DNA of 64,000 bases from JAAYBQ01 sp035403465 (GTDB taxonomy: Bacteria > Spirochaetota > UBA4802 > UBA5550). Below the pieces are notes generated by a model. The model saw only the letters and a list, made by a program, of their open reading frames with translations, made no database searches and had not been told where the DNA came from. Where the stretch lies: the NCBI GenBank assembly GCA_035403465.1, contig DAONFG010000001.1, positions 124,001-188,000 on the forward strand, given 5' to 3'. The translations under genes and the position numbers were made by a program. Each line of letters begins with the position of its first letter. The stretch's first letter is position 1. Below, piece by piece: positions 24,132 through 32,856 of this stretch.

Positions 24132-27100
24132 ATGAATAAAGATGCCGGTAAAAAACTCATAGAACAGAAAGTTGAAGACTTTGAAAAAAACGCAGCAGTG
24201 CTCAAAAAGAAAGGCCACGGCGAAACCAATATCCGCTCAAATTACATAGACGTATTCTTTGAAGCACTTGGCTGGAACATGAAGAGCCATTACGATGTGC
24301 ACAGGGAGTTTGCCCAGAAAGACAATTCTGCCACCAAGAAGGTTGATTATGCCTTTAAGGTTAATAACAGGGTAAAATTCTTTGTAGAGGCCAAAGAGGC
24401 CAACGTTGACCTTGTGAATGATAAAGATGCCATATACCAGGCAAAAAGATACGCCTACTCAACCAACGGCAGGGCTCCGATAGTTATTCTCACAGACTTT
24501 GAAGAGTTCCGGGTTTTCAATGTTGTTAAAGCCCCGGCCTATGATAATACAGACCGCGAGCTGCTTAAAAAATACAGTTTTGAGTACACCGGCTACATTG
24601 AAAACTGGGACCTGATCTGGGATACATTTTCAAAGGAGGCCGTCATGTCAGGCAGCCTTGACGCGCTGCGCGGTAAAATTGACAGGAACACAAAGACAAT
24701 GGATGCCGATTTCCTGGAACAGATTACAGGCTGGCGCGAAACACTGGCCAGGAATATTGCCCTTCGCAATAAAGAGCTTAAAGTGGATGAACTTAACGAA
24801 GCCGTACAAAGGATACTGGACCGCCTGCTTTTTATCCGCAACCTTGAAGACCGCGAGATCGAACCCGAAAACACCCTGCTTGATAAAACAAAAAAAACTG
24901 AGGATGTGTACAGAAGCATTATACCCGTGTTCCGCAGCCTTGATAATGTCTACAACGGGCTTCTTTTTAAAAAACACTTCTCTGAAGAACTGGCAGTTGA
25001 TGACAAGACACTTAAAGATATTATAAAAAGCATGTGCTACCCGGTCTCACCGTTCCAGTTTGATGTGATAGAACCGGAAATACTTGGCCGCATATACGAA
25101 AAGTTTCTTGGCAGCAAGATAAGGCTTACCGAAAACCACCAGGCAAAGATCGAAGAGAAGATGGAGGTGCGCAAGGCCGGGGGAGTTTATTATACACCGG
25201 AATACATTGTAAACTATATTGTTGAAAATACAGTAGGTGCATTACTGAACAAGGGGCTTCAGCCCCTTGCCATGACACCGGAAGAAATAAAAAACATAAA
25301 GATATGCGACCCTGCGTGCGGGTCAGGCAGCTTCCTGCTTGGCGCGTATTCGTACCTGCTTGATTACCATGAGAAGTGGTACGCTAAAGCCACTGCTGAG
25401 GATAAAAAAAAATACAAGGCAGATTTCTATAAAACAAGTAATGGCGAGATCAAGGTAACGCTTGAGAAGCGCGGCGATATACTGCGCAATAATATATTCG
25501 GAGTTGATATAGACAAAGAGGCAACCGAGGTTGCCATAATGAGCCTCTATTTAAAGATGCTCGACGAAGGTTTTGACAAAGGGGAACGCGACCTCTTTTT
25601 TGTGAAGGGCCACGTGCTGCCCGACATGACAGAGAACGTGAAGTGCGGGAACAGTCTTATAGGAACAGACTATTTTGACGGCAAGCTTGAGATTGATATA
25701 GAAGAGATGAAGGAGATCAAACCCTTTGACTGGGAGAAGGAGTTTAAAGAGGTATTCTCACGTAGAGGCGACCTCACCCCCGGCCCACTTCGACAGGCTC
25801 AGCGCGACGCCTCTCCAGATGGAGAGGGGAGCAGTAAAGGTGGATTTGATTGTGTTATTGGGAATCCGCCGTATTTTAATATCAGTACTATAGATAAGAA
25901 TTATTATAAGTATCTTGAAAAAGATTATTCTGAGATACATACAGGTTATAATGATATTATGTATTATTTCATTTATAAAGGGATTAAGATTTTAAGAGAT
26001 GGTGGTTTGTATGGAGTAATCACCTCCAATTATTATTTAGGTAACAGTTATGCTAAGGCATTGAGGCAGTTTTTAAAACCACATATCACGAAGATTGTAA
26101 ATTTTAAGGATTATCTTGTCTTTGAAGATGCTAATATTCATACAAATATTATTGTAGCATCTCATACTGCATCAGAAGATGAAATACCTTATTTTGAATT
26201 GGAAAATAAAAGCATTATTGATTTTGCAAATATTGAAGAAGCAATGAAATCTTTTTGTTTATCAAGAAAAGCATTGCTGGATGAATGGGTAGTGACAGAT
26301 TCTGTGAATATTTCTTTAATGGATAAGATTAAATTGCAGAGTATACTATTGGGTAGTATTGTTACAATTGAGCAAGGTTCAAAATCAGGTAAAAATTCTG
26401 TTTATACTATTTCTAATATTTTTGCTCAAGAGCATTTATTTGAAAAGGATGTATTAAGAAAAAATGTCAAAAATAGTGATATTGATCCGTATTATTTTTC
26501 TGATAGAGGTAATTCTTTGATATATGTAGATAACAACACAATTATAAAAAATTATCCTAATGTATATAAATACTTGCAAAGTAATAAAAAAGAATTAGCC
26601 GAAAGAAATGAAGTTAAGCAGGGTATGTATGATTGGTTCCGATTTGACAGACCAAGGCGTAAATTTATTTTTGATGCTCCTGAAAAACTTATAGTACCAT
26701 ATCGTGCAGAGTATAATAAATTCGCTTATGATAATGAACAGTACTTTAATGATGGCGGTGACATCAGGGCGATTGTATTGAATGACGAAGTCACATATAG
26801 TATTAAATATACGCTGGGTTTATTAAACTCGAAACTTTTAAACTGGTATTATGGATTCATCGGAAAACCAAAAGGAAAAATGCGGGAATATTTCAATGAA
26901 CCAATGGCATTAATTCCAATCCGTACCATAGATTTCAACAACCCCGACGATAAACAAAAACACGACTCTCTCGTCTCCCTCGTCGATCAAATGCTCTCAG
27001 CGCAAAAAGACTGCCGCGCTGCCAAAAGCGACAATGACAAAAAGCTTCATGAACAGAAAATTACCATGCTGGACAAAAAGATCGATGACCTTGTTTATAA

Positions 27101-27146
27101 ACTGTACGGGCTTACTGACGAAGAGATCAGGATAGTTGAGGGGTGA
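24132..27146 (+). CDS. Type IIG restriction-modification enzyme (Eco57I-like)
   Basis: One 1004-residue chain combines cleavage and methylation. A PD-(D/E)xK-type nuclease site is at Asp72, Glu86 and Lys88 (VDYAF, FVEAKEA). A helical connector follows, then an N6-adenine methyltransferase domain with SAM motif CDPACGSGSFLLGAY (about 390-405) and catalytic NPPY at 577-580. The C-terminal third is the target recognition region. Two oddities stand out: residues about 545-570 are encoded by a widespread intergenic repeat inserted in frame, and the segment from about 25860 to 26930 is much more AT-rich than the rest. Both suggest exchange of the specificity region. No stop or frameshift is seen, so it may be active. 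Confidence 0.9.
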   Translation: MNKDAGKKLIEQKVEDFEKNAAVLKKKGHGETNIRSNYIDVFFEALGWNMKSHYDVHREFAQKDNSATKKVDYAFKVNNRVKFFVEAKEANVDLVNDKDAIYQAKRYAYSTNGRAPIVILTDFEEFRVFNVVKAPAYDNTDRELLKKYSFEYTGYIENWDLIWDTFSKEAVMSGSLDALRGKIDRNTKTMDADFLEQITGWRETLARNIALRNKELKVDELNEAVQRILDRLLFIRNLEDREIEPENTLLDKTKKTEDVYRSIIPVFRSLDNVYNGLLFKKHFSEELAVDDKTLKDIIKSMCYPVSPFQFDVIEPEILGRIYEKFLGSKIRLTENHQAKIEEKMEVRKAGGVYYTPEYIVNYIVENTVGALLNKGLQPLAMTPEEIKNIKICDPACGSGSFLLGAYSYLLDYHEKWYAKATAEDKKKYKADFYKTSNGEIKVTLEKRGDILRNNIFGVDIDKEATEVAIMSLYLKMLDEGFDKGERDLFFVKGHVLPDMTENVKCGNSLIGTDYFDGKLEIDIEEMKEIKPFDWEKEFKEVFSRRGDLTPGPLRQAQRDASPDGEGSSKGGFDCVIGNPPYFNISTIDKNYYKYLEKDYSEIHTGYNDIMYYFIYKGIKILRDGGLYGVITSNYYLGNSYAKALRQFLKPHITKIVNFKDYLVFEDANIHTNIIVASHTASEDEIPYFELENKSIIDFANIEEAMKSFCLSRKALLDEWVVTDSVNISLMDKIKLQSILLGSIVTIEQGSKSGKNSVYTISNIFAQEHLFEKDVLRKNVKNSDIDPYYFSDRGNSLIYVDNNTIIKNYPNVYKYLQSNKKELAERNEVKQGMYDWFRFDRPRRKFIFDAPEKLIVPYRAEYNKFAYDNEQYFNDGGDIRAIVLNDEVTYSIKYTLGLLNSKLLNWYYGFIGKPKGKMREYFNEPMALIPIRTIDFNNPDDKQKHDSLVSLVDQMLSAQKDCRAAKSDNDKKLHEQKITMLDKKIDDLVYKLYGLTDEEIRIVEG
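25770..25840. repeat. Repeat inserted in frame within the type IIG gene
   Basis: The stretch contains CCCACTTCGACAGGCTCAG followed by the perfect hairpin CCTCTCC-AGAT-GGAGAGG (25810-25827). Strings of this type are familiar as short interspersed repeats in many bacterial genomes. Here the element is read as LTPGPLRQAQRDASPDGEG in the linker just before the NPPY motif and keeps the frame open, so it replaces or extends a surface loop. Confidence 0.6.
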
Positions 27147-27162
27147 TCATGAAGTATCATGC

Positions 27163-27378
27163 TGTCTGAACCTTGATTAAGGGATTAAAGGATTTTCATG
27201 ATTTAGTAACTAATACTGGTTGCTGGATCATAAAAATTAAGTTTCATGGATAAAGACAAAAGATAGAGGCCACAGAATCCTGTATTCAAGACCCTGATTC
27301 ACTCGATTAAAGGATTTTTATGATGTACAGGCCGGTAAATCCTGTTAATCCCATAATCAGGTGAATCAAGGTTCGGAC
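27163..27378. repeat. MITE-like element upstream of the AbiL pair
   Basis: The left end TGTCTGAACCTTGATT (27163-27178) is the reverse complement, with one mismatch, of the right end AATCAAGGTTCGGACA (27363-27378). The similarity continues inward as AAATCCTTTAATCCC on one side and AAATCCTGTTAATCCC on the other. The 216-base element has no coding frame. It contains the 58-base segment 27215-27272, which recurs downstream. Another unit of the same family follows at 27401-27445. No clear target duplication was seen. The rest of the gap up to 27670 is AT-rich and holds the promoter for the next gene. Confidence 0.6.
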
Positions 27379-27670
27379 AATGTAGTATGAGTAAATGGTT
27401 AGTAAATCCTGTAATCATGTGAATCATGGATCAGACAATATAGTGACCAGTATTAGATTTGTGTCACTACTGCTGACCCAAATCCCTTTAATCAAAAAAT
27501 CGTTCAAATAGAGGTTCATAAATAATTGCGGAATTTCATATTTGGTAATTTTTACTATAGGAATTGTAAAATGTGCAAAAAATGATAGTAATTTCCGATA
27601 AATATATTATAATTGACTCAAAATTTGCATTTTTTTAACGAAAACAGCTTCAATTTTAAGTGGTAATGAT

Positions 27671-28969
27671 ATGTTAATCGATTTTACTGTAAAAAATTTC
27701 CGTTCCATAAAAGATGAACAGACGCTCAGCCTTGTCGCATCTGACAGTGCTGGAGACCTTCTTGACAACAGGATCGTAGTTCCCGGTGAAAATTTCAGGC
27801 TCCTCCCCTCTGCAATAATTTATGGTGCCAACGCATCAGGTAAATCCAACCTGGTAAGGGCTATTCAGGAATTTAAACTCATGATTATGTATTCCCACAA
27901 ATTAAGTAAAGATCAAAAGTTATTTTTTTTTGATCCATTCAGGCTTGATAAACAAACAAGTATTAATCCTTCTGAGTTTGAAATTGAATTCATCGCTGGT
28001 GACAGTATAAGATATTTATATAATGTTAAATATTCAGAAAAAGAAATAATACATGAATCTCTTTTTTATTATCCCAAAAAGCAGAAGACTAAACTTTATA
28101 TACGTAATCAGGGAAAAGGAATAGATTTTGGTGTCCAGTTAAAAGGCCATAAAAAGCAGGTAGAAAACATTCTCCTGTCAAATCAGCTGTATTTATCTGT
28201 TGCAGTAAATAACAACCTTTCTCAGCTTAATTCTGTTTATCAGTTTTTTTCAGAATATTTGGTAACAGTGTTTTCATCAAATTCGTGGAGTCATATTGAT
28301 GTTTTATTATCCAATATGATAATTCCTTCCGGAGCTTTTCTTGCAGAAAATCAGGGCTTAAAAAATGAAGTTAAAAAATATCTTCAGATTGCGGATATTG
28401 ATATAGATGATATAATTTTAAAAGAACGTGAAGTGACATCCGATCCCTATAAGGATTGGGATTTGCCGCAGGATGTTATAGCTAATTTAAATAAATCATT
28501 AAAATATGTTACTTATCTCAGGCATCATCTGGTGGATGACGGGGGTTATGTAGATTTTAATATTAATGATGAATCAGATGGTACTCAGAGGTTATTTCAA
28601 TTATCTCAGGCAATTATACCCCTTTTAAATAAAGGGGGTGTATTGATAATGGATGAGATTGACCAATCTCTTCACACTATGCTCTCTGAATTCATAATTT
28701 CCGAGTTTAACAATCCTGAGCGTAATCCACGTGGAGCCCAGCTCATAGCCACAACACATGATATATCACTCATGAAGCCCGAAAATTTCAGGCGTGACCA
28801 GGTATGGTTTACTGAAAAGGAAAAAAGCGGTGCAACAAGGCTCTATTCTCTTGATGAATACGATAAAGATAAAGTAAGAGGCAATACACCATTTAATAAA
28901 TTGTACCTTGAAGGACGCTTTGACGCGATACCTCGCATAAACAGAAGTTTACTTCAGGGAAAAGAATAA
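27671..28969 (+). CDS. AAA ATPase of an AbiL-type (RloA-like) defence pair
   Basis: This 432-residue ATPase starts with MLIDFTVKNFRSIKDEQTL, the typical opening of SMC/RecF-like AAA_15/AAA_21 proteins. The Walker A motif GANASGKSN is at 52-60 and Walker B VLIMDEIDQSLH lies near 330, followed by ATTHDISLM. A long helical insert lies between. With the RloB protein next door it matches the AbiLi/AbiLii (RloA/RloB) arrangement, an abortive-infection system against phage. The ATPase is thought to sense infection and to license a toxic effector. The start of the partner overlaps its stop (TAATG). Confidence 0.85.
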   Translation: MLIDFTVKNFRSIKDEQTLSLVASDSAGDLLDNRIVVPGENFRLLPSAIIYGANASGKSNLVRAIQEFKLMIMYSHKLSKDQKLFFFDPFRLDKQTSINPSEFEIEFIAGDSIRYLYNVKYSEKEIIHESLFYYPKKQKTKLYIRNQGKGIDFGVQLKGHKKQVENILLSNQLYLSVAVNNNLSQLNSVYQFFSEYLVTVFSSNSWSHIDVLLSNMIIPSGAFLAENQGLKNEVKKYLQIADIDIDDIILKEREVTSDPYKDWDLPQDVIANLNKSLKYVTYLRHHLVDDGGYVDFNINDESDGTQRLFQLSQAIIPLLNKGGVLIMDEIDQSLHTMLSEFIISEFNNPERNPRGAQLIATTHDISLMKPENFRRDQVWFTEKEKSGATRLYSLDEYDKDKVRGNTPFNKLYLEGRFDAIPRINRSLLQGKE

Positions 28970-29616
28970 TGCCCCGGTCAAGATCAAAAGCAATAAAACA
29001 ACCCAGACGGGGCATGTACATAGTCTGTGAAGGAGCCAGGGATCATTCGGAATACGCCTATCTTAATGGGTTCCTGCAGAAAACCGGTCTTAAAATACCT
29101 TCACTAAAACTTGTTCTATCAAGCAAGAATAATCCCGTAGGTCTTGTGAATGATATAATTAAAGAAAGGGAAACCAGTGAAGACATCCTGTGGGTTGTTT
29201 TTGATAATGATAATCACGCAGACCTTGATGATGCAATACAGTTGGCAAAAGTGAATGGAGTAAATGTTGCCCTCTCAGCAATATCCTTTGAAGTGTGGAT
29301 TTATCTGCATTTTGATTGCACCACAAGGCTTTTCAATAAAAGTGAAGAGGTGATTAAAGCAATAAAGAGCAGGTTCGGTTATGATTATAAAAAAGATAAT
29401 AAGAGGATCTTTTCAGAAGTGGGGGAAAAAATTGATAAAGCATATAAAAACGCCGAATTTCTGCGTAAAGATCGAACAAAGAATTGCACATGTGTTGCTA
29501 AACATCACTGGAATCCGTATACCAATTTTGATCAGCTCCTTGAAGCAGTAAAGAATTTTGTTCAAGAAGAGACAGATGGTAAAAAGACCTTTGTTGATTA
29601 TGATCTTCCATATTAA
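28969..29616 (+). CDS. RloB-family Toprim-like effector (AbiLii-like)
   Basis: This 215-residue protein has the RloB layout: an N-terminal basic stretch, then MYIVCEGARDHSEYAYL with Glu21, and VVFDNDNHADL with Asp79 and Asp81. Together these form a Toprim-like metal site. SAISFEVWIYLHF follows, as in other RloB proteins. Toprim nucleases of this class probably cut RNA or DNA once activated. Its overlap by one base with the ATPase means tightly matched production. The sequence looks complete, and an intact metal site suggests a functional system. Confidence 0.85.
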   Translation: MPRSRSKAIKQPRRGMYIVCEGARDHSEYAYLNGFLQKTGLKIPSLKLVLSSKNNPVGLVNDIIKERETSEDILWVVFDNDNHADLDDAIQLAKVNGVNVALSAISFEVWIYLHFDCTTRLFNKSEEVIKAIKSRFGYDYKKDNKRIFSEVGEKIDKAYKNAEFLRKDRTKNCTCVAKHHWNPYTNFDQLLEAVKNFVQEETDGKKTFVDYDLPY

Positions 29617-29654
29617 ATATAATTATGTCATCAGCGCTGTCACAAATAACCTGA

Positions 29655-29768
29655 ATGGATGATGGTCAGAAAAGAAATAAAATAGCTAATCTTCTCTCTG
29701 AATTAAGAAAAATGGGAAAAATAAAGAATATTGGATCAGATGCTAAACCAAAATGGGTTTTATTATGA
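29655..29768 (+). pseudogene. Remnant of a winged-helix protein C-terminus
   Basis: A 37-codon frame reads MDDGQKRNKIANLLSELRKM and then continues to a Trp-Val-Leu-Leu end (about GSDAKPKWVLL). This resembles the C-terminal winged helix of AlbA_2/Schlafen-type or RecG-like regulators, which end in a similar G-x-W pattern. A stop codon precedes the ATG directly and no longer frame exists, so it appears to be the broken tail of a lost gene inside the defence island. Confidence 0.45.
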
Positions 29769-29870
29769 TATCTAATAAAATATTAGAGACTTATTAGAGA
29801 CTCATTAGAGCCGTATTTTATTTTTACTGGTAATTCTTCATGATAATGCAGTTTAAATAGAACGCCCGGT

Positions 29871-30036
29871 ACTGGTTGCTGGATCATGAAAATTAAGTTT
29901 CATGGATAAAGACAAAAGATAGAGGCCAGTAAATCCTGTTAATCCTGTAATCGTGTAAATCATGGTTCAGACAATTTAGTAAAAGTTAATGTTGCAGAAT
30001 CCTGTTAATCCCATAATCAAGCGAATCATGGTCGAG
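29871..30036. repeat. Second copy of MITE-like repeat, downstream of the AbiL pair
   Basis: Bases 29871-29928 match 27215-27272 at 57 of 58 positions, in direct orientation. They are followed by two of the short family units (29929-29981 and about 29993-30036) with AAATCCTGTTAATCC and AATCATGGTTCAGACA. This copy lacks the left terminal inverted repeat and 62 internal bases of the upstream copy, so it is a derived fragment. The two copies bracket 27.27-29.87 kb. Confidence 0.65.
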
Positions 30037-30075
30037 ATTCTTTTTGTAAAATCACTTTTATCACGGAGAAAGCTA

Positions 30076-30540
30076 ATGGTCCCTATGGAAGTATTTCAGA
30101 AGCATTATAAAGAAATTGTAAGGTTTGACGGCTTCCTGGGCATGAAGCTGCAGGTCCAGGCCCCTGGAAAAATTACCTACACTCTGCAGATCCGCGAGGA
30201 TCACCTTACGGCACCGGACCAGTGCCACGGAGGTGTAATCTCTGCAATGATGGATGCAGTGCTCGGAGTGACTGCACTTTCCCTGGCGGTTTCCCAGGCA
30301 AATTTCTGTTCAACAGTGGAATTCAAGATGAATTACTTATCGGTTGCCAGGCCGGGCGAGATTCTTGAGGGGACTGCCGATGTGGATTATTCAGGCTCGA
30401 AGCTGATAACAACAAGCGGATCGATAAAGGATACTGCAAGCGGCAGGCTTATTGCAAAGGGTATGGGAACGTTTATGCAGTACCCGATATCAAAAAAAAT
30501 GGATGCATTGAAATCAGCTGCACGCGTGGAAGAGGTATAG
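30076..30540 (+). CDS. Hotdog-fold thioesterase, PaaI-like
   Basis: This 154-residue protein has the hotdog signature CHGGVISAMMDAVLG (with Asp as the likely catalytic residue) and the later NYLSVARPGE. Such enzymes hydrolyse aromatic or fatty acyl-CoA thioesters in the cytoplasm. I start at the ATG at 30076, preceded by GGAG; the longer frame from 29989 would begin inside the repeat. Its more GC-rich codons resemble the chromosome core rather than the adjacent island, so it may mark the edge of the resident genome. Confidence 0.82.
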   Translation: MVPMEVFQKHYKEIVRFDGFLGMKLQVQAPGKITYTLQIREDHLTAPDQCHGGVISAMMDAVLGVTALSLAVSQANFCSTVEFKMNYLSVARPGEILEGTADVDYSGSKLITTSGSIKDTASGRLIAKGMGTFMQYPISKKMDALKSAARVEEV

Positions 30541-30658
30541 GTTACGCAGGAAATTATGTCAGAATGTTTGAAAATACTTTATTTACAATATAATATGAAT
30601 ATAGTAAAAGAGATTAAAGTTTTAAAATTATAAGTAAGACTTTTATGGAGTGGAAATA

Positions 30659-30850
30659 ATGCGTCTCAAGAAAACTGAATTTATTATAGATAATGCAGGA
30701 AACAAAAAAAGTGTTATTCTTGATTACAATGATTACCTGAAAATGATACAGGTAATAGAAGATATTGAGGATTCAAAAAAAATCCGGAAGACAAAAAGTG
30801 AAGCGGAAATCTCCTTATCCGCGTATAAAAGGAAAAAGAGTCTTGTATAG
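30659..30850 (+). CDS. Antitoxin of a RelBE-type pair
   Basis: This 63-residue acidic to basic small protein (MRLKKTEFIIDNAGNKKSV, then DYLKMIQVIEDIED) looks like the short Phd/YefM- or RelB-like antitoxins that pair with RelE toxins. The central DYNDYLKMIQVIEDIEDSK helix probably binds the toxin. The ATG at 30659 has GGAG eight bases upstream and is preferred over the GTG at 30650. It overlaps the toxin gene, the usual order of such operons. The protein would also repress its own promoter. Confidence 0.7.
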   Translation: MRLKKTEFIIDNAGNKKSVILDYNDYLKMIQVIEDIEDSKKIRKTKSEAEISLSAYKRKKSLV

Positions 30851-31100
30851 CATATTCATAAAAAAAAGTGCAGAACGTGATCTTGATTCAGTAAATGAAC
30901 CGTTTTTTTCAAAGATTATATCTGCCATAGAATCTCTCTCAAAGAATCCAAGAAATGTCCAGGTAAAAAAGCTTGTTAAGCGTGATAATGAATACCGGTT
31001 GAGAGTTGGTGATTACAGGGTGCTTTTTTATATTGATGAAAACCGTAAATCGGTACATATAGCAAGGATACTTCACAGGAAGGATGCCTATAAATTATAG
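30843..31100 (+). CDS. RelE/ParE-family toxin
   Basis: This 85-residue protein shows the RelE pattern (IFIKKSAERDLDSV, then KLVKRDNEYRLRVGDYRVLF and HIARILHRKDAY), including the basic residues used for mRNA cleavage at the ribosome. I place the start at a TTG (30843) because AAGGA lies just upstream, the length then matches the family, and no ATG occurs at that position; it overlaps the antitoxin stop by 8 bases. It would be held inactive by the antitoxin. Confidence 0.78.
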   Translation: MYSIFIKKSAERDLDSVNEPFFSKIISAIESLSKNPRNVQVKKLVKRDNEYRLRVGDYRVLFYIDENRKSVHIARILHRKDAYKL

Positions 31101-31166
31101 GTCGGGAAATACCAGGCTGTGATCAGTGCCGCAGCAAGCCTCGTTCTATATATACTGAACCGCCTG

Positions 31167-31193
31167 AAATAAAACCGGGTAAAAGTTTTATTT
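31167..31193. terminator. AT-rich stem-loop between toxin and RNase J genes
   Basis: AAATAAAAC (31167-31175) pairs with GTTTTATTT (31185-31193) over a 9-base loop, between convergent genes. The stem is AT-rich and so weak. It may end transcription on one or both strands. Confidence 0.35.
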
Positions 31194-32856
31194 AAACCTC
31201 TACAACCCTCACAACTATCAGCGGGTTCCGGCGTGTAAGTTTATACACGGTATTTTTAAGGCTCCTCTGTAAAAAGTCCTGGATCGCCTCTGCACCGGAA
31301 CGTTCCCTGAGCATCTTTTTTATTTTCTCTTCGATGTCTTTTTTCAGGGCTGCATGTATCTTTGTATTTTCGTGGCTTATGAATCCCCTTGAAACAATTT
31401 CCGGTTCAGACATGGGCATCCCCTGGGATATTACGGCTGTGACAAAAAGAATGCCGTCAGTGGACATCATGTGGCGTTCCCTGATCACATCGCTTGCAAC
31501 GTCACCAATCTCGGTACCGTCAACGTACATTTCGGAGAGTTTGATTTTATCTATTTTTTTAAAGTGCTTTTTACTGAGCTCAAGGATATCGCCGTTTTTT
31601 GCGATCAGGATATTCGCGGGTTTCATGTTAAGACTTTCCGCGATGTCAGCATGCTTCTTCAGGTGTTTGAATTCCCCGTGTACAGGCATGAAGAACCTGG
31701 GTTTTGTTATTGTCAGCATAAGTTTGAGCTCTTTTGACGAACCGTGTCCGGAAACGTGAATGTCTTCATCCTTGTCGTAGTAGACATTAACCCCTACCTC
31801 CATGAGCGCATTGACAATATTGGTCACCATACGCTCGTTACCGGGGATGACTGAAGCGGTTATGATCACAGTGTCGCCCCGTTCAGCAATAAAATTCCTG
31901 TGAGTCCCGAAGGCCATCCGCGCAAGCGCAGACATGGGTTCACCCTGTGTGCCGGTGCCGATGATCACGATTTTTTTATTAGTCTGCTTTGAGGCTTCCT
32001 CAAAGCTTATGATCAGGTCATCCCGTATATCAAGGAAACCGAGGGTGTGGGCGATCTCTATATTCTTCTGCATCGTTAGCCCGGAGATGACAACTTTCCG
32101 GTTATATTTCTGAGCGGTATCAAGTACCTGCTGTATGCGCTGGATATTGGATGCGAACGAGGCGACTATAATTCTGCCCTTTGAATCGGAAAATATATCG
32201 GACAGTTTATCCATGATGGAAGATTCAGATTTTGTAAAGCCCTGTTTCTCCGCGTTTGTACTGTCTGACAGCAGCAGCATCACACCCTTTTCGCCGTAAT
32301 GGGCAAACCTGTAAATGTCTGTCACCTCACCATCAACTGGTGAAAAATCAATCTTGAAGTCACCGGTATGTATAATTGTTCCGGCGACTGTCTGTATGGC
32401 AAGGCCCACACCGCCGATTATGGAATGGTTGACCCGGATAAATTCAACGACAAAGCTTCCTATTGTTTCAGTCCCGCGCGGTTCAACCTCGATGAATTTA
32501 GGTTCATATTTAAGCGGCCTCTCCTCAAGCCTGCTCTGGATGAGGCCGATCGTAAGCCTTGTGGCGTAGATGGGCGCTTTAACCTCCTGGAGCAGAAAAG
32601 ATATCGCGCCTATATGGTCCTCGTGACCGTGTGTAAGTATGATTCCCTTAACCTTGTCCCGGTTTTGTTTGACAAAAGTAAAATCTGGTATAATGTAATC
32701 GATTCCCGGCATCTCGTCTCTTGGAAACATTATGCCGCAGTCGACAATAATCATTTCATCGTTCTGCATAAATACGGTCATGTTTTTACCGATTGCCCCA
32801 AGTCCGCCGATCGGTATTATTTTTACTGTGCCGTTATCTTTACTTAAATTTTTCAT
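31192..32856 (-). CDS. rnj: Ribonuclease J
   Basis: This 554-residue metallo-beta-lactamase nuclease processes and degrades RNA as a 5'-3' exonuclease and endonuclease. It has IIPIGGLGAIGKNMTVF at the N-terminus, the zinc-binding THGHEDHIGA, a later HTGDFK, and the beta-CASP parts ending in VHGEFKHLKKH. The C-terminal domain (about 450-554) is complete. RNase J is the main RNA exonuclease where RNase E is absent or different. The gene overlaps dut by 4 bases (ATGA) and lies downstream of the rhomboid gene. Confidence 0.93.
   Translation of the reverse strand: MKNLSKDNGTVKIIPIGGLGAIGKNMTVFMQNDEMIIVDCGIMFPRDEMPGIDYIIPDFTFVKQNRDKVKGIILTHGHEDHIGAISFLLQEVKAPIYATRLTIGLIQSRLEERPLKYEPKFIEVEPRGTETIGSFVVEFIRVNHSIIGGVGLAIQTVAGTIIHTGDFKIDFSPVDGEVTDIYRFAHYGEKGVMLLLSDSTNAEKQGFTKSESSIMDKLSDIFSDSKGRIIVASFASNIQRIQQVLDTAQKYNRKVVISGLTMQKNIEIAHTLGFLDIRDDLIISFEEASKQTNKKIVIIGTGTQGEPMSALARMAFGTHRNFIAERGDTVIITASVIPGNERMVTNIVNALMEVGVNVYYDKDEDIHVSGHGSSKELKLMLTITKPRFFMPVHGEFKHLKKHADIAESLNMKPANILIAKNGDILELSKKHFKKIDKIKLSEMYVDGTEIGDVASDVIRERHMMSTDGILFVTAVISQGMPMSEPEIVSRGFISHENTKIHAALKKDIEEKIKKMLRERSGAEAIQDFLQRSLKNTVYKLTRRNPLIVVRVVEV

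Noticed and set aside
27163..27445. CRISPR array
   Set aside because: The repeated units occur in both orientations, differ in length and lack regular spacers.
29989..30075. N-terminal extension of the thioesterase
   Set aside because: These codons are repeat-derived; a good ribosome site stands before the ATG at 30076.
30765..30842. N-terminal extension of the RelE-type toxin
   Set aside because: It overlaps the antitoxin in another frame and makes the toxin too long for the family; the TTG at 30843 fits better.
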